NCBI RefSeq assembly: GCF_016097555.1
Contig: NC_054702.1
Location: 111,081,014-111,145,013 of the forward strand
From: Gigantopelta aegis
Lineage: Eukaryota > Mollusca > Gastropoda > Neomphalida > Peltospiridae
Length of the DNA: 64,000 bases
Reading direction: 5' to 3'
Shown: positions 51,936 through 64,000 of the stretch, one piece after another
Layout: the number at the start of each line of letters is the position of its first letter
How positions within the stretch are numbered: position 1 is the stretch's first letter
Notes under the pieces: generated by a model
Told to the model about the DNA's origin: nothing
The model's input: the letters and a program-made list of their open reading frames with translations, nothing else
The model's database searches: none
Translations under genes and position numbers: made by a program

Positions 51936-52470
51936 ATTTCGTTTTGATTACCACATATTTATAGCAGTTAGACAGATACATTTTCATAATAATAAAAGTA
52001 ATAATAGTAATATGAAGAATTACTAGCGTTAAAGAGAGATTAATAGATTTTGTTTTTATCCACAAAAATTAGATATTAAATATATTTTCTGATTTAGAAT
52101 ATTAGTGTTTCTGGTCATCCTAATGTTTCCAGTATCCCAAACTACCTACCAATAAGTTCGGTCTCGTGCATATTAAATAAGAAACAAAATGAAGTTTGAA
52201 CTACTACCATTAGAAATTGTTTTAAAATAATTGAATATGCACTGATATATTAAACCATAAATTGTGTTCAATATTTTATTTTTGTTCATTAAAAAGGCGA
52301 TATTAGAATGAAACATCTTACTCAGTATGAATCATGTAATCTAATTATGTACTATTGTCTTGTTGATAATGTTAAAGTACGAGTGACTTTAAATTTTCTT
52401 TTTTAAAAACAAATAAATATTCATAAATATTGTGTTAATATTTTATTTCTTTTGTATGTATGTCTCAATA
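51936..52470 (+). other. 3' untranslated and flanking region of the kinase gene
   Basis: AT-rich; AATAAA at 51991-51996 is the first candidate poly(A) signal, with others further on. Confidence 0.5.
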
Positions 52471-52479
52471 GATGTATGA

Positions 52480-52905
52480 ATATCCATGCTTGTCGGGCTT
52501 GACTAGTACAAACAAAGACATAGACGCATGGGCACAAGATAAATATCCTTATTTAGCCTTACAAATTATCTCTCATGTCGTTGCTAACACTCGAACCTTA
52601 GCCACCGAATGGCCCGCAGTTCCCAGATCGCCACCGTAAACACTCGGCCACCGATGATATGCGTGTGGCCAACAAACCACGTTGTCCAGCCTTAACCTAC
52701 ATGGACCTGTCGGCAAACCTGGCACTGTCAAGTATCTATAGATGTATGTCGGATTGGACTCGTACATACAAAGATATAGACGCACGAGCACATGCCATAA
52801 AAATCCTTTTTGTTCTTGCAGATTGTCTCATGCCGTTGCTGGGACTTGAACCTTAGGTATCGAATCGCTCACAATTCCCAGGTCTCCAAACTAAGCTGTA
52901 TGACA
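52480..52905 (-). mobile_element. Two adjacent copies of a tRNA-like SINE fragment
   Basis: Both halves contain 'acaaagacatagacgcatg/acaaagatatagacgcacg' and a Box-B-like sequence (minus strand aaggttcaagtcccagc; gttcgagtgttagca in the other). Arranged in tandem about 270 bp apart. Confidence 0.6.
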
Positions 52906-53520
52906 AAAGAGATGACTTCAACTTTCCAACAGTCAATTTTCGAGTAATATACCTTTTGCTCCAGGTTTTGGTGTTTACATATCACAACTACGAAACCTTA
53001 GGGCATGCTCACTGTATACAGATTTCAAACAACGCAGCGAAGTTGTTCCATCAGGGTTATGATGTCATTTCTACTAAATAGGATGCATCGCTGAGCAAAA
53101 CGATGAATAATGCTATTCCATATTTTGAACTCTTTGGAGAAACTCTCACACATATATTTGTTCAACGTCTATATGAAGTGATGGAGGTGATCATGACAGC
53201 TGTTGTGGCAGAACTCATAACGGGTGCTACCGATGGGGCAGGATATGCTCACTGTTCGCGAACACCTGATATCATCACTGTTTTGACAGTCATTCGTGAG
53301 TGCATGTCATCACAGTTGTATTTATTCCAATGAGCTCTGTCTTGTGATACTTTTGATTTAGTAAACTAGTCTGGGAACCTTTCTGTGGCGATCAAAAGGA
53401 TGCATTATCCAGTAAATGATATCCTAGGGAGTGGCGATCTTCCTATAGACGAGGAACTGGATAAGAGAGGGAGACGGAGGAAGGGGAGATCGAGGAAAAG
53501 GGAGACGGAGAGAGACGAAG
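52906..53520. other. Intergenic with two weak ORFs
   Basis: A 76-codon ORF at 53103-53333 and a second at 53385 on the plus strand were read. Neither has splice context or recognisable family, so they are not called as genes. Confidence 0.4.
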
Positions 53521-54127
<607 letters not shown>

Positions 54128-54190
<63 letters not shown>

Positions 54191-54201
54191 GTCTCTGTGT
54201 C

Positions 54202-54233
<32 letters not shown>

Positions 54234-54240
54234 TGTGTTA
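54128..54240. repeat. (TA)n plus (GT)n compound microsatellite
   Basis: About 48 bp of AT followed by TATG and GT repeats. Confidence 0.96.
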
Positions 54241-54257
54241 CAGTCAATCTGTGAAAC

Positions 54258-54405
54258 CGTTCATTACGCGTAATGCCTAAACAAATCCGTCATTTCGCGA
54301 AGTACCTGTGACCACCAGGCAATACGCGAAATAACTGAAAATTCCAGGCATTTTACGAAATGACTAAAAATCATGGCCAGCCATTACGCAAAATGACTAA
54401 AGTGA
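54258..54405. repeat. Cluster of degenerate palindromes around CGCG
   Basis: Five variants of the palindrome tcattwcgcgwaatga occur at 20-45-bp spacing: cattacgcgtaatg, catttcgcgaagta, aatacgcgaaataa, attttacgaaatga, cattacgcaaaatg. Confidence 0.7.
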
Positions 54406-54668
54406 TTCAAGTCTTATTGTTAACACTTGTATACAGGCTTTTGGTCTTAAATATTGATAAAATCACATTTTAAGAACAAACAAGGATAAGTATACTGTTT
54501 ATATGATTTAAAATACTACTTAATATTAATTATTTATTATTATACAATAACGTAATATTCAACTTTTGCTATAGTTTCATATTACAGAATCATATAGAAA
54601 ATATGCTTAATAACACTTGAATATTACGAACAAAAGGTTCTGGTAATTAATGTTTTTTTGGTTTATTC

Positions 54669-55047
54669 TTAAAGGGACATTCCTGAGTTTGTTAGTAGAT
54701 ATCTTAAAAATTGCAGCAGAGACTTTTTAACGACTGTAATTACATATCAAATATATTTTTCTGCATAAAATATTAGTGGCTGTATATTAAACATGTTTCT
54801 GATCGTTCTAATATTTGTACTACGTTAAATTTAATTTTATTTCCTAAAATATACTTTTTTCGTACGTACGAAATTATTTGAAGACAAAATCCAGTTTGGA
54901 CTTCTAACAACGACCAGAAACACATTGGAAATACAGACACTGATATTCTAAACAAGAAAATATATTTAATATGTAAGTTTAATCGTAGAAATACTTTATT
55001 AGTCGGAAACATCTTACAATGCAGGAAAGTCAGGAATGTCCCTTTAA
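54669..55047. mobile_element. piggyBac-type MITE with TTAA target duplication
   Basis: Ends agggacattcctga (54673) and its inverse tcaggaatgtccct (to 55043), with TTAA on both sides (54669-54672, 55044-55047). Confidence 0.88.
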
Positions 55048-56268
55048 ACAAACAACACAGAATCTACTATATTATTGATGTCTTGTTATCTAGGAGCTTC
55101 TTTTTATCCCTGATTAGTTGTAATGGCATGCTGTCCCGGTTGATTTACTTAAAGGTCCACAATCATGGCACATTATTAATACACAGTATATATAAAAAAT
55201 ACATAAAGATTACATTATTAACCATAAAAAACGAAAATACCACCCCAGTTATTAATAAAGCGACTTTTTGTAAAATACTCGGGGGGAAAACACTGATCCA
55301 GTCAATTTGATCCACATCTGACCTGTGACGTAGCATCAGGTGAATTCCACTCATTCATTAGTAGGTTAGCATTGCGACAGCATGTAATGAACGTTAGTTT
55401 AGACATTTCAGACTTTTGTCGCATTTGTCTATTTATTCTAATGCTACCTCGATTAGTGAGGAAGAAGGAGAAAATCGGTTAGGGGTACTTCCCTATCAGT
55501 TTGAACCATAGTACACCGACGATGATCCGTCGAGCCAAATGCGGTCAGCCTATTTGCAGCCCGGAGCCAGGACGTCGCCTGGTGACAAAAACAAAGCCCG
55601 AATGTTAATGCCGAGGTGTACATTGTTCATATTTGGCACAAAGATACACCTCAACACGATGCATTTATATATATTAGAAAAATAAATGTAGGAAACATAT
55701 TTTTTAGAAAAAAATACTAATTAATATTAACTGATGACTGGATGGCATTTAAATAATTAATGCACTGCAATTATTATTAAAAACAACAAATTCACGTACA
55801 TTCATTAAATATGTTTTTAAAAAACATCATTAAATATATTAAACAAGGCGCATTCATCGTCAGTCTAATCATTACTTGGTTACAGATATCTACGATTGGT
55901 ACCTGTTTCGTTTACAAAATATGAAAATAGAAGATTTTATTGTTCGAAGTTAATCCTTTAATTGGTTAACTAAAGGCTTATTTGCAAAAGCAATACATGT
56001 CTACAGATTTCGCAGACATCGGTAGCTCGGACAGCATGTGACACAGTCGGCTCACTACGAGATCAAGGAATCTAAGTGCAGGGGCGTAGGCTGTGTGTGT
56101 GTGTGTGTGTGGAAAAATATGCAAACTTATTTTGCTTTTAACTGCAGCTTTTGTACATCCATACAACGAAAAATGGTTCACCATGTTTCACATTTGAAAG
56201 ATATCTTCAAAATAATATTCCAAACATACAATTCAATTCAATAGAATAACATTTTCGCGTTTTAAAAA
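55048..56268. other. Intergenic DNA left of the LTR element
   Basis: AT-rich; includes a short (GT)n at about 56092-56111. No gene recognised. Confidence 0.45.
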
Positions 56269-57384
56269 TGTTACTTCCCCGAAAAGACAACTGGACTCGG
56301 TGAAGATATTTTAACAGGGTTCTTTATTCCGGAGAATAAGGATATATAGTCAAACAAACCCTATAAGCAAAAATAGCATTATTAAAATACATTCACACTA
56401 TACATAAGTCTTAAAACACCATATTAAAACGCATTAAAATATATATAAATACTCTGCAGTCTAGTTATTATCTACAAATAATAGCAAATCGCTTGAACAA
56501 AAGAAAGAACGATACACTGAGCAATAGTTAACATCGCCACAGTAAACATCAAATATAGACATAATACACATACAGAATTACCGTACGTTAAACAACTGAA
56601 CATTAATCAATCGCCGATAATCTTAAATCATTATTTACAGCAAACAATTACACATATGGCGATATACAGTATAATAAAATAAAGGTAAGCTACACAAAAC
56701 ATTATCTCCACAGGTGATACGGTTTACCTAGACCCATTGAAATACCAATACCTTTAGCTGTGGGCTTTAGGGCGGTAACATGATGAAAAAGCGTCAAACG
56801 TCTACAAGAAACAAGTAAACTAAAACGAATACATTTCTAATTTAATATACACACATACACACTATTCACATACATTTCTAAAACAATAATAACGACTCAT
56901 TTAATTATGGCTTGGCTATAGGAATATCCATTATTGTTACAGCGTAAGTGCCACGCCCAAATTCTAATACTTACATTAATTCAGTTTATTCCTTTATCAA
57001 AGTAAATGTTAATTGAAGTAGTTATTTATTTAAACCTTATTTGTAATTTATAAACTGTACTTTATATGTTAGTAAAATAGTAAAGTGAATTAGAAAAGTA
57101 GAAATATAACTCACCAATTATTCCAGTGTAAGATTGAAAGCAGATGAGTGCGTGGCCTGTGCAGCTCGTGATGTGTCAAGAAATGTCAGGTGAGTGACAG
57201 TGAATAGCCACCAACTGGGTCAAACACAGCTGGCCAGTCTATTGGTTGATCGTCACTGTCCCTGGTCAGAGGTCAGATGTAAAGACAGGTAAATGCATGT
57301 CCCTACAGCTCCTAGCCAAAAGTTTAGGTGCATGTGCGTTGTGCATAATAAAATCATTAAAACAATAAAACCTACATGGTTACA
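56269..57384 (-). repeat. 3' LTR of the right-hand element
   Basis: On the minus strand begins TGTAACCATG after the purine tract and ends ggggaagtaaca. An AATAAAG poly(A)-type signal lies near that end. The limits are inferred from TG/CA ends, since no partner LTR is visible. Confidence 0.7.
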
Positions 57385-57424
57385 TTCTCCCCCCACTAAT
57401 TAAAATAACGTCCTCGTTATTTAC

Positions 57425-60400
57425 TCATTCTTTAAGCACTAACGACAACAGTGCTTCTCGAGCACTTTCAGGCATACTGCTAAGAACACCAGTGGCTGCT
57501 AGAGACGTTAAAAATGTTGCCCGTTCTTTCCAGTCTGGTCTACGATTAGGAGATTGGACTTGTGCAGACTGAGACATAGAAAAGTCACCTGATCGTATCC
57601 ATTCCGGTGGTTTCCTATCCCTCAGTGATCTTCTTGGTGGTGGTCTTGGCGGTGTTCTCTCGACGTTGAGAACTTCTGCACTGTCCTCCTGTACCTCATT
57701 CTCTGAATCACGTGATCCCTCCGTGATATCCCCCTCTGGTAAAGGATCTTCTTGAACAGGAGTGTCTCCAAGTTCAAGAAGAATGTTCTCAGGAACTGGA
57801 GCCATGTCCTCCTGTGCAACTTCCTCAACAGGCATAACATCGGTTGCTATTGGAGCACCGAAACCTGCTGAAACTACCTTCTGTCCAGATTCTATAAACT
57901 GCACAGAATCAGCATCTGACGACTCGTCATCTTCAGATGGGGCTGATCCATCTTGCCGATCTGTGGCAGTTTTTATCTTCACGGGTGCCGCTGGCCTGGT
58001 GATCCGTGGTGGCGGTACAGGCTTAATATCCTCTTTGCCAGGAATTGGCAGTGAACTGACGGGAAGAAGGAGATTTCGATGCAAAGTACGTGGCTTTCCA
58101 GGTCCTTTCTCCTTCTTGACAACAAACACTGGAACATCTGTGCTTGGTTGACTTTGCACCACATAAACATCCTCCTCCCATCTGTCTGCCAACTTATGCT
58201 TTCCATCAAAAGCTAATGTTCGGACAAGCACCCGATCTCCCACCTGAATAACAGCCCCGCGGACTCTGGAATCGTACTGCTTCTTCTGCCGAGTTCGACT
58301 GTGATCAGCAGCCTCACTGGCAAGTTTGTACGAGTCTTCCAGGCGTTTCCGCAGAGACTTGATGAACTCAGTATGATTCTGATTATCATCATTGCCATCC
58401 AAGCCCAGAGCAATATCCAGTGGCAGACGTGGATGCCTACCGAACATTAAAAAGAACGGCGATGTTTCTGTTGATTCATGTCTTGTACTGTTGTATGCAT
58501 GGACCAATGGTGCAACATGTGATTTCCAGTTGGCCTTCTTGTCTGGAGTCAAAGTCCCCAACATATCCAGTAGTGTCCGATTAAATCTTTCACACATCCC
58601 ATTTCCCATTGGATGATAGGGTGTGGTCCTAGATCGGTCTATCCCGGATATCTGGTACAACTCCTTCATCAGCTGACTTTGAAAATTGGCGCCTTGGTCT
58701 GTATGGATCCGCTGAGGAAAACCATAATGTACAATAAACTGATTAAATAGCACATCAGCTGTTGTCTTGGCAGTCTGGTTCTTCGTTGGAAAAGCCTGTG
58801 CATATCTGGTGAAATGATCAGTGATAACCAAAATATTTTGGAAACCACCTTTCGAAGACTCCAGAGTTAAATAATCCATGCACAGCAATTCCAGCGGCTG
58901 GTTTGTTCGGATGTTCACCAAAGGTGCTCGAATATTGGTTGGAGATTTTCTCCTCAGGCATCTGTCGCATCCATTGATCCAAGCATCCACAGCTTTCCCC
59001 ATGCCTGGAAAATAAAACCTATCCCTAACCAAAGTTAGGGTTCGTTCTTTACCCAGGTGTCCTGTGTCGTTATGCAGACCTTGAAGAACAGTGTTGACAA
59101 ACGCTGTGGGAAGGACTAGTTGTCTCTTCTCAAGACCATTGACCACTGTTTTCCTATGGAGAACACCTCTGTGGATAAACAGATGGTCAAATTCCTTCAA
59201 CAGAGCTAAATGCACTGATAAAGAAACATCTTTTCTTCTTGGTCGTTTACCCTGGGCAATATCCCTAAGGATGGGACTAATGCTAGGGTCTCTCATCTGA
59301 GCTTGTCGCCACTCCCGAAAAGTCATCTGTTTCAGATCACCAGCTTCATCTGCATCTACAGCATCTGCAACCACAGAAGACATGCAGATACTTTCCACCA
59401 GACTCGGCACTTGTAAACCTAAAGAAATTGCCTTGATTGAATCTGATGAAATAGTTTCTACATTATCTTCTATTGACCTTACTGGCAGTCGTGACAACAC
59501 GTCAGCATCAGTGTTGGCTTTACCTGGTATGTATTTTATTACAAAATCATACGCAGACAAAGCTGCTAACCACCTATGACCCGTAGCATCGAGTTTAGCT
59601 GTGGTTAACACATATGTAAGTGGGTTATTGTCAGTAAGAACTGTAAAGTTATGTCCATAAAGGTAATCGTGGAACTTTTCAGTCACTGCCCACTTCAGTG
59701 CTAAAAATTCCAACTTGTGAGCTGGATAGTTCCGTTCTGTCTTGCTTAATCCTCGGCTTGCATAGGCTATCACTCTTTTACCATCCTGTTGTTCTTGGTA
59801 CAAAATGGCTCCAAGACCTTGGTGACAGGCATCTGTATGTACTTCAAAGGGCAGTGAGTAATCTGGATACCCAAGTACAGGTTGTGTTGTTAGAGTCTTC
59901 TTTAGTAACTCAAAAGCCCGCTGCTGATCTGTTCCCCAACAAAATCTGACATCAGGCTTTGTCTTTTTGCTTCTTTTTTTCTTGGTTGTCGGTGGTAACA
60001 GATCAGTCAGTGGTCGACAGATCTTAGAAAAGTTTGGAATAAACTTCCTATAATAGCCGGCAAAGCCAAGGAATTGCCTGACCTGTTCAGGGCTTTCTGG
60101 CTGAGTCCAGTTCAAAACCTTGTCAACCTTGGCAGGATCTGGCTTAATACCATCACCAGAGACGATGTGTCCTAGATATTTCACCTCAGACTGAAAGAGT
60201 TTACATTTCTTCGGAGACAGTTTTAAACCATTCTCACGAAGTCTTTGAAAAACACGTTTCAATCTGGTAATATGTTCCTCGTAGGTGTCTGAAAAAATAA
60301 TCAGATCATCTATGAAAATCATACAAATATCAAAATGCAAATCCCCTAGGCAGTCTTCCATCAACCGTTGATAGGTAGCTGGGCTGTTGGTTAATCCGAA

Positions 60401-61687
60401 TCCCATTTGGTTATATTCATAAAAGCCCAAAGGTCCAACGGTAAAGGCAGTACGAGGCTTGTGCTCTTCCAAAATCTCAACCTGGTGGTAACCACTCTTC
60501 ATGTCAAGGACAGAAAACATCTTTGAACCTGCCAACCGATCAAAAATTTCCTCCGTTCTTGGTAAAGCATATGCGTCCTTGATAGTGCGTTGGTTGAGCA
60601 TCCTGTAATCTACACACATGCGTAAACTACCATCAGGTTTCCTGGCTATGACCACAGGTGAAGCCCAGGGACTAAAAGACCTTCTAATTATCCCACAAGC
60701 CAGAAGTTGTTTCAAGTGTTGCTTCACTTCTTCAAACATCGAAGGTGGAATTCGGCGATGAGGAATCTTGAATGGAGTCTCATTTGTCAGATCAATTCGG
60801 TGTTTAACATGTGGACAGAATCCAATGTCGTCATCACCCCTGGAAAAGATATCTTTATACTCTAAAATGAGTTGTCTTCCTTGTTCCAGTTCATCTTTGG
60901 AAATATCAGTCGACAAAGTAACTTTAGAAAGATGTGATGCATCAGGACTAAATTCTTCTAAAGCTTCGTCTTCAATAGTGACTGGTTGCAGCTCGCAGAT
61001 TACAGCTCTTGGTGCTATCACTACCGTCCGGGTTGTTGTATTAGACAGCTGAATATCTATTTCCTGGTTGTCTCTGTACCTGTATTGCACAACGGTTGGT
61101 GTAATTTCAAGATCTGAAACCGTTGACTTGCTACACTCCTGTACAACGGCACAAGAATCTCGAAATGGCAATCTCTTGTCCATATAGCCTCTCAGTAGTA
61201 TGGTTGAATTTGGCCCAACAGCCACATTCTGTGTCTCAGCGCACCTAACAAGACAAAGTCGACCCTTCATCCGAGACAGCTCTTTCTGCTGGAGAACCAT
61301 GGATCTAAAGGCTAAATAATACCCTGTATGAAGATCAGCTGATTGAAGAAATTTATCTCCATACTTCTGGCGACAACCTTGTAAAAGAGAAGATAAGATG
61401 TTTGTTCCAATTAAAATTGGTACAGACAAATTATAGGTTGAATCTGGAACAACCAAAAACAAACAGTTAATTGGTTGATCCTCTGAACTTCCCTTTAGCA
61501 ATAAAGATATTTCAATATAGCCTAAATATGGAAGATTTTGTCCATCAGCACACTCAACCTCAAGTATATCTTGAATTGAATGTAACTCCAAACCAGGTAA
61601 AGAATTCTTATAAAAAGAATTACTGACAGTTGAAACCGTACTACCAGTGTCCAATAGAGCACGGCATGTAATGTCATTCACCTTCAC
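57425..61687 (-). CDS. Pol polyprotein of the gypsy-type element (PR-RT-RH-IN)
   Basis: One open frame of 1420 codons with, in order, a retroviral-type protease (LLDTGSTVSTV), reverse transcriptase (MCVDYRMLNQRTIKDAYALP; FIDDLIIFSD), RNase H (FEVHTDACHQGLGAILYQE; LTDNNPLTYV), integrase zinc-binding part (HNDTGHLGKERTL..C..C) and catalytic core (VITDHFTRYAQAF; HTDQGANFQS), and an acidic Pro-rich tail. This order is that of Ty3/gypsy elements. No chromodomain is recognised. Confidence 0.93.
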   Translation of the reverse strand: MKVNDITCRALLDTGSTVSTVSNSFYKNSLPGLELHSIQDILEVECADGQNLPYLGYIEISLLLKGSSEDQPINCLFLVVPDSTYNLSVPILIGTNILSSLLQGCRQKYGDKFLQSADLHTGYYLAFRSMVLQQKELSRMKGRLCLVRCAETQNVAVGPNSTILLRGYMDKRLPFRDSCAVVQECSKSTVSDLEITPTVVQYRYRDNQEIDIQLSNTTTRTVVIAPRAVICELQPVTIEDEALEEFSPDASHLSKVTLSTDISKDELEQGRQLILEYKDIFSRGDDDIGFCPHVKHRIDLTNETPFKIPHRRIPPSMFEEVKQHLKQLLACGIIRRSFSPWASPVVIARKPDGSLRMCVDYRMLNQRTIKDAYALPRTEEIFDRLAGSKMFSVLDMKSGYHQVEILEEHKPRTAFTVGPLGFYEYNQMGFGLTNSPATYQRLMEDCLGDLHFDICMIFIDDLIIFSDTYEEHITRLKRVFQRLRENGLKLSPKKCKLFQSEVKYLGHIVSGDGIKPDPAKVDKVLNWTQPESPEQVRQFLGFAGYYRKFIPNFSKICRPLTDLLPPTTKKKRSKKTKPDVRFCWGTDQQRAFELLKKTLTTQPVLGYPDYSLPFEVHTDACHQGLGAILYQEQQDGKRVIAYASRGLSKTERNYPAHKLEFLALKWAVTEKFHDYLYGHNFTVLTDNNPLTYVLTTAKLDATGHRWLAALSAYDFVIKYIPGKANTDADVLSRLPVRSIEDNVETISSDSIKAISLGLQVPSLVESICMSSVVADAVDADEAGDLKQMTFREWRQAQMRDPSISPILRDIAQGKRPRRKDVSLSVHLALLKEFDHLFIHRGVLHRKTVVNGLEKRQLVLPTAFVNTVLQGLHNDTGHLGKERTLTLVRDRFYFPGMGKAVDAWINGCDRCLRRKSPTNIRAPLVNIRTNQPLELLCMDYLTLESSKGGFQNILVITDHFTRYAQAFPTKNQTAKTTADVLFNQFIVHYGFPQRIHTDQGANFQSQLMKELYQISGIDRSRTTPYHPMGNGMCERFNRTLLDMLGTLTPDKKANWKSHVAPLVHAYNSTRHESTETSPFFLMFGRHPRLPLDIALGLDGNDDNQNHTEFIKSLRKRLEDSYKLASEAADHSRTRQKKQYDSRVRGAVIQVGDRVLVRTLAFDGKHKLADRWEEDVYVVQSQPSTDVPVFVVKKEKGPGKPRTLHRNLLLPVSSLPIPGKEDIKPVPPPRITRPAAPVKIKTATDRQDGSAPSEDDESSDADSVQFIESGQKVVSAGFGAPIATDVMPVEEVAQEDMAPVPENILLELGDTPVQEDPLPEGDITEGSRDSENEVQEDSAEVLNVERTPPRPPPRRSLRDRKPPEWIRSGDFSMSQSAQVQSPNRRPDWKERATFLTSLAATGVLSSMPESAREALLSLVLKE

Positions 61688-61779
61688 TTCAACCTCATTG
61701 GCATCTCCAACTAAACCCTGTGGAATAAAAGTATCGTTAGTGGAGCTTGTACAACAAAGACCAGTAGCCTGCTCCCCGG

Positions 61780-62884
61780 CTAAGGTCGATTCCCGTTTAA
61801 ATTTCTTCGGCTATGATCTAACCTAACCCGACATCCAATTGCAATATGTCCATACTGGTGGCAACGGAAACACTGAATACCACATGGATCCCTTTGGCGT
61901 CGTGTTGGTTGCATATCTGGATGACTAAACTGAGGCGGAACATTCTTCTGCTTCTGGAAGTATGAAAATCCAGTACGACTTTCCTGGGATTGTCGTGATG
62001 ATGGATCCTGGCTTAACTGTTTCTCCATGTGTCTAAACCTGGATTCTTGTTGATCAAACCTGGTATTCAGCTGGTTAATCATACCTTTGATGTCAGCTAA
62101 GGCATCCAAAGATTCAACAGGAGAATTTACGGTTGCCATCTTACCCGGGACAGGTTTTCTCTGTGGAGGCTTATATCGCTCCTGGCGATCCTGTTCAATA
62201 CTGCGGATCTCAGTGACTAAATTGTCAAAGGTATGCACAGTGTCAAACTTATGTCCAGAACAATCCTTCAAGTCGTGTCGAAGTCCATGCCAAAACCTGG
62301 AACGTAGCATACGATCTGTGTCACTTGCATGCACTTCACCCTGGGACAAAGCTTGACCCATGAGGTTATCAAGTCGACAACTCCATGCTGATACAGTTTC
62401 ACCTTCCTCTTGCCTGGCATTATAAAACTGCGCCATCAGAGTTTCACTGGAAGCTACAATACCATAAATACTCTTTAGCTTGTCTATCAGCTGATACACA
62501 TTAGCTAAAGGACCCAGTCGCATCGCCACTCGAGCAGCATCACCCTTCAGAGATTGTCGAACAGCTTGTGTAATTGCGTCATATGAAAACGACTTTGCTT
62601 TCAAAAGACACTCCACCTCATATAACCACACATCAAAATCTACATGACCCTTTGCAGAAGGGTCACCAGAAAAGTAAGAAATTTTGAGCGGTGGTATATA
62701 TGAAGTGGTAGAAGACCTTCACTTCCTCCTTTGGCTGTTTGTTCTGTGATTCCACATACTGCTGCATCCATTCAAATAAAGCCTGAGGACTATCAGCTTT
62801 AGGTTTTAAGTTCATCTCAGCAAGAGTCTGAGCCAAATCTTCTATCTCCTCAACACTCATAGCTTCTGCCATTTTGACAAACAA
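61780..62884 (-). pseudogene. Gag region of the gypsy-type element
   Basis: Gag-like coding with a CCHC zinc knuckle (CFRCHQYGHIAIGC) near its right-hand end in reading direction, preceded by a capsid-like helical part. Broken at about one point; otherwise preserved. Confidence 0.8.
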
Positions 62885-64000
62885 CTATGACACTAATCAA
62901 ATATTCAATATACTACTAATAACACAGCTAACTGCTGCAATAAATACAAACTGGTGAGTAAATGGCCTGCAATACAACAAAATACAATTTAATAACACTT
63001 GCTGAGATCTGAAATAAATGCAAGCTGTGAACTAATAACCTGCAATTATACCAAATTTGATTATTTCATCAAACAATCTATGTGCATAAAATATCAAACA
63101 TCATTGCAATCATAACTATTCACATGTATGCATTCACAACACAACAAGAACAGACACTAGTTGTGTTATTTCTAATGTACTAATATCTGAAAAGTAAAGC
63201 CAGCAATTCTATCAAATCACTGTAACATGAATAACAAATCAATGAATATAATCAATGTTCAGTGCATGTGCCAAGTGCAAGTGCTGCAAGTACAATTCTA
63301 ACCTAACACCAACCCAAATGACAGTCCATCAGTATTTGGTCGTCAAATGTCAAAGGGTTTATAAATGAATAATGTCACATCAAGAAAATCAAGACAAAGG
63401 ATGGAAGAAGAAAATTAAAATCTGTGCAAATGGTTAATACATATACTAATTAATAACTATTTATTTTATTTATTTATTTATTTAAATACTATATTAAAAT
63501 TAAATAGTTCAATCAAATTTACTAAATAAACAAGCAAATTAATTAAATAAACTAGATGCAATTTCCAAATTAAATTATCTAACTAAATTAACTAAATTAA
63601 GTAACAAAATTAAATTTGTTTACCTAAGTTTACCAAAAATGAACAAAACCAAACTAAATATTAAATCCAAACTAAAATAACTAAACAAATCAATCAAATC
63701 AAATAATTAAATCAGGTTAACCAACTAAATAAAATAATGAAGTAAAAAAAAAAAATATTCAATCAAGTTAACCAAATTAAACAACAAAGTCAACCAAATA
63801 AATCAACAAACTAAATAATGACAATCAAATTAAATTATTCAAGCAAGTTAACTAGTTAATAAAAATAAATGGAATTAATATGAAACTATGCTAAAAAAAA
63901 CAAAAACAGAATTTAAACTTTTGTTATAGAAAAAAACTTTAAACTGCAGAGTTTCCAAATAATTAACAAAACATTTAATCAAAACCAAAACACATGGAAA
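62885..64000 (-). other. Leader of the LTR element, AT-rich
   Basis: More than 1.1 kb without coding. The outer half is dominated by 'aactaaat/aattaaat'-type degenerate repeats. No primer-binding site or LTR end recognised. Confidence 0.5.

Larger units (their letters stand above)
56269..64000 (-). mobile_element. Ty3/gypsy LTR element, minus strand, runs to the right edge
   Basis: Shows a 3' LTR (56269-57384), a purine-rich tract beside it (minus strand tagtggggggaga), pol (57425-61687), gag (61780-62884) and an AT-rich leader. No second LTR was found before 64000, so the 5' LTR lies outside the window or is absent. The pol part looks whole; the gag part appears to have about one break. A recent insertion is inferred from the long open pol. 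Confidence 0.88.

Noticed and set aside
53103-53333. 76-codon plus-strand ORF
   Set aside because: No recognisable family, splice context or promoter; left as unsupported.

Overview
The window is animal genomic DNA: AT-rich, intron-rich, and crowded with SINEs, microsatellites, MITEs, Tc1/mariner copies and two LTR elements. The tRNA-headed SINE family, seen here at least six times in both complete and shortened forms, resembles dispersed repeats I associate with molluscs, probably a gastropod. That placement is from memory and was not searched.

Three host genes can be supported. (1) A stomatin-like gene of the STOML1/UNC-24 type lies on the minus strand. Five exons between 13187 and 80 have consistent splice phases, and the gene runs off the left edge. 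(2) A plus-strand gene at 18046-19482 codes for a Cys-containing protein ending in six 21-residue repeats. It carries motifs I tentatively relate to KIAA2012. (3) A plus-strand AMPK-related protein kinase of the HUNK type runs from 21757 to 51935. Eleven coding exons join in phase to give about 581 residues with all core kinase motifs.

Layout: 1-13.2 kb holds the STOML1-like gene, whose introns carry an LTR element (656-6893), a 188-bp array and a 57-bp tRNA-head array. 13.2-17.8 kb is repeat-rich intergenic DNA. 17.8-20.1 kb holds the KIAA2012-like gene and a 3' array. 20.1-52.0 kb holds the kinase gene, whose introns contain SINEs, LINE remnants, Tc1/mariner copies, two fold-back MITEs and several minisatellites. 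52-56.2 kb is intergenic, with MITEs and simple repeats. 56.27 kb to the right edge is a minus-strand Ty3/gypsy element.

The most unusual feature is a recurring pattern. Four tandem arrays in the two neighbouring spliced genes start at, or span, an exon-intron boundary, so each unit carries a copy of a splice site: STOML1 exon 5 donor (26 bp), STOML1 exon 2 donor (49 bp x5), kinase exon 6 acceptor (60 bp, about 71 copies) and kinase exon 9 donor (97 bp, about 14-15 copies). The kinase also has Asp where AMPK-related kinases carry the LKB1-phosphorylated activation-loop Thr. All exon calls were made by reading codons and splice signals by eye; no alignment or expression data were available.
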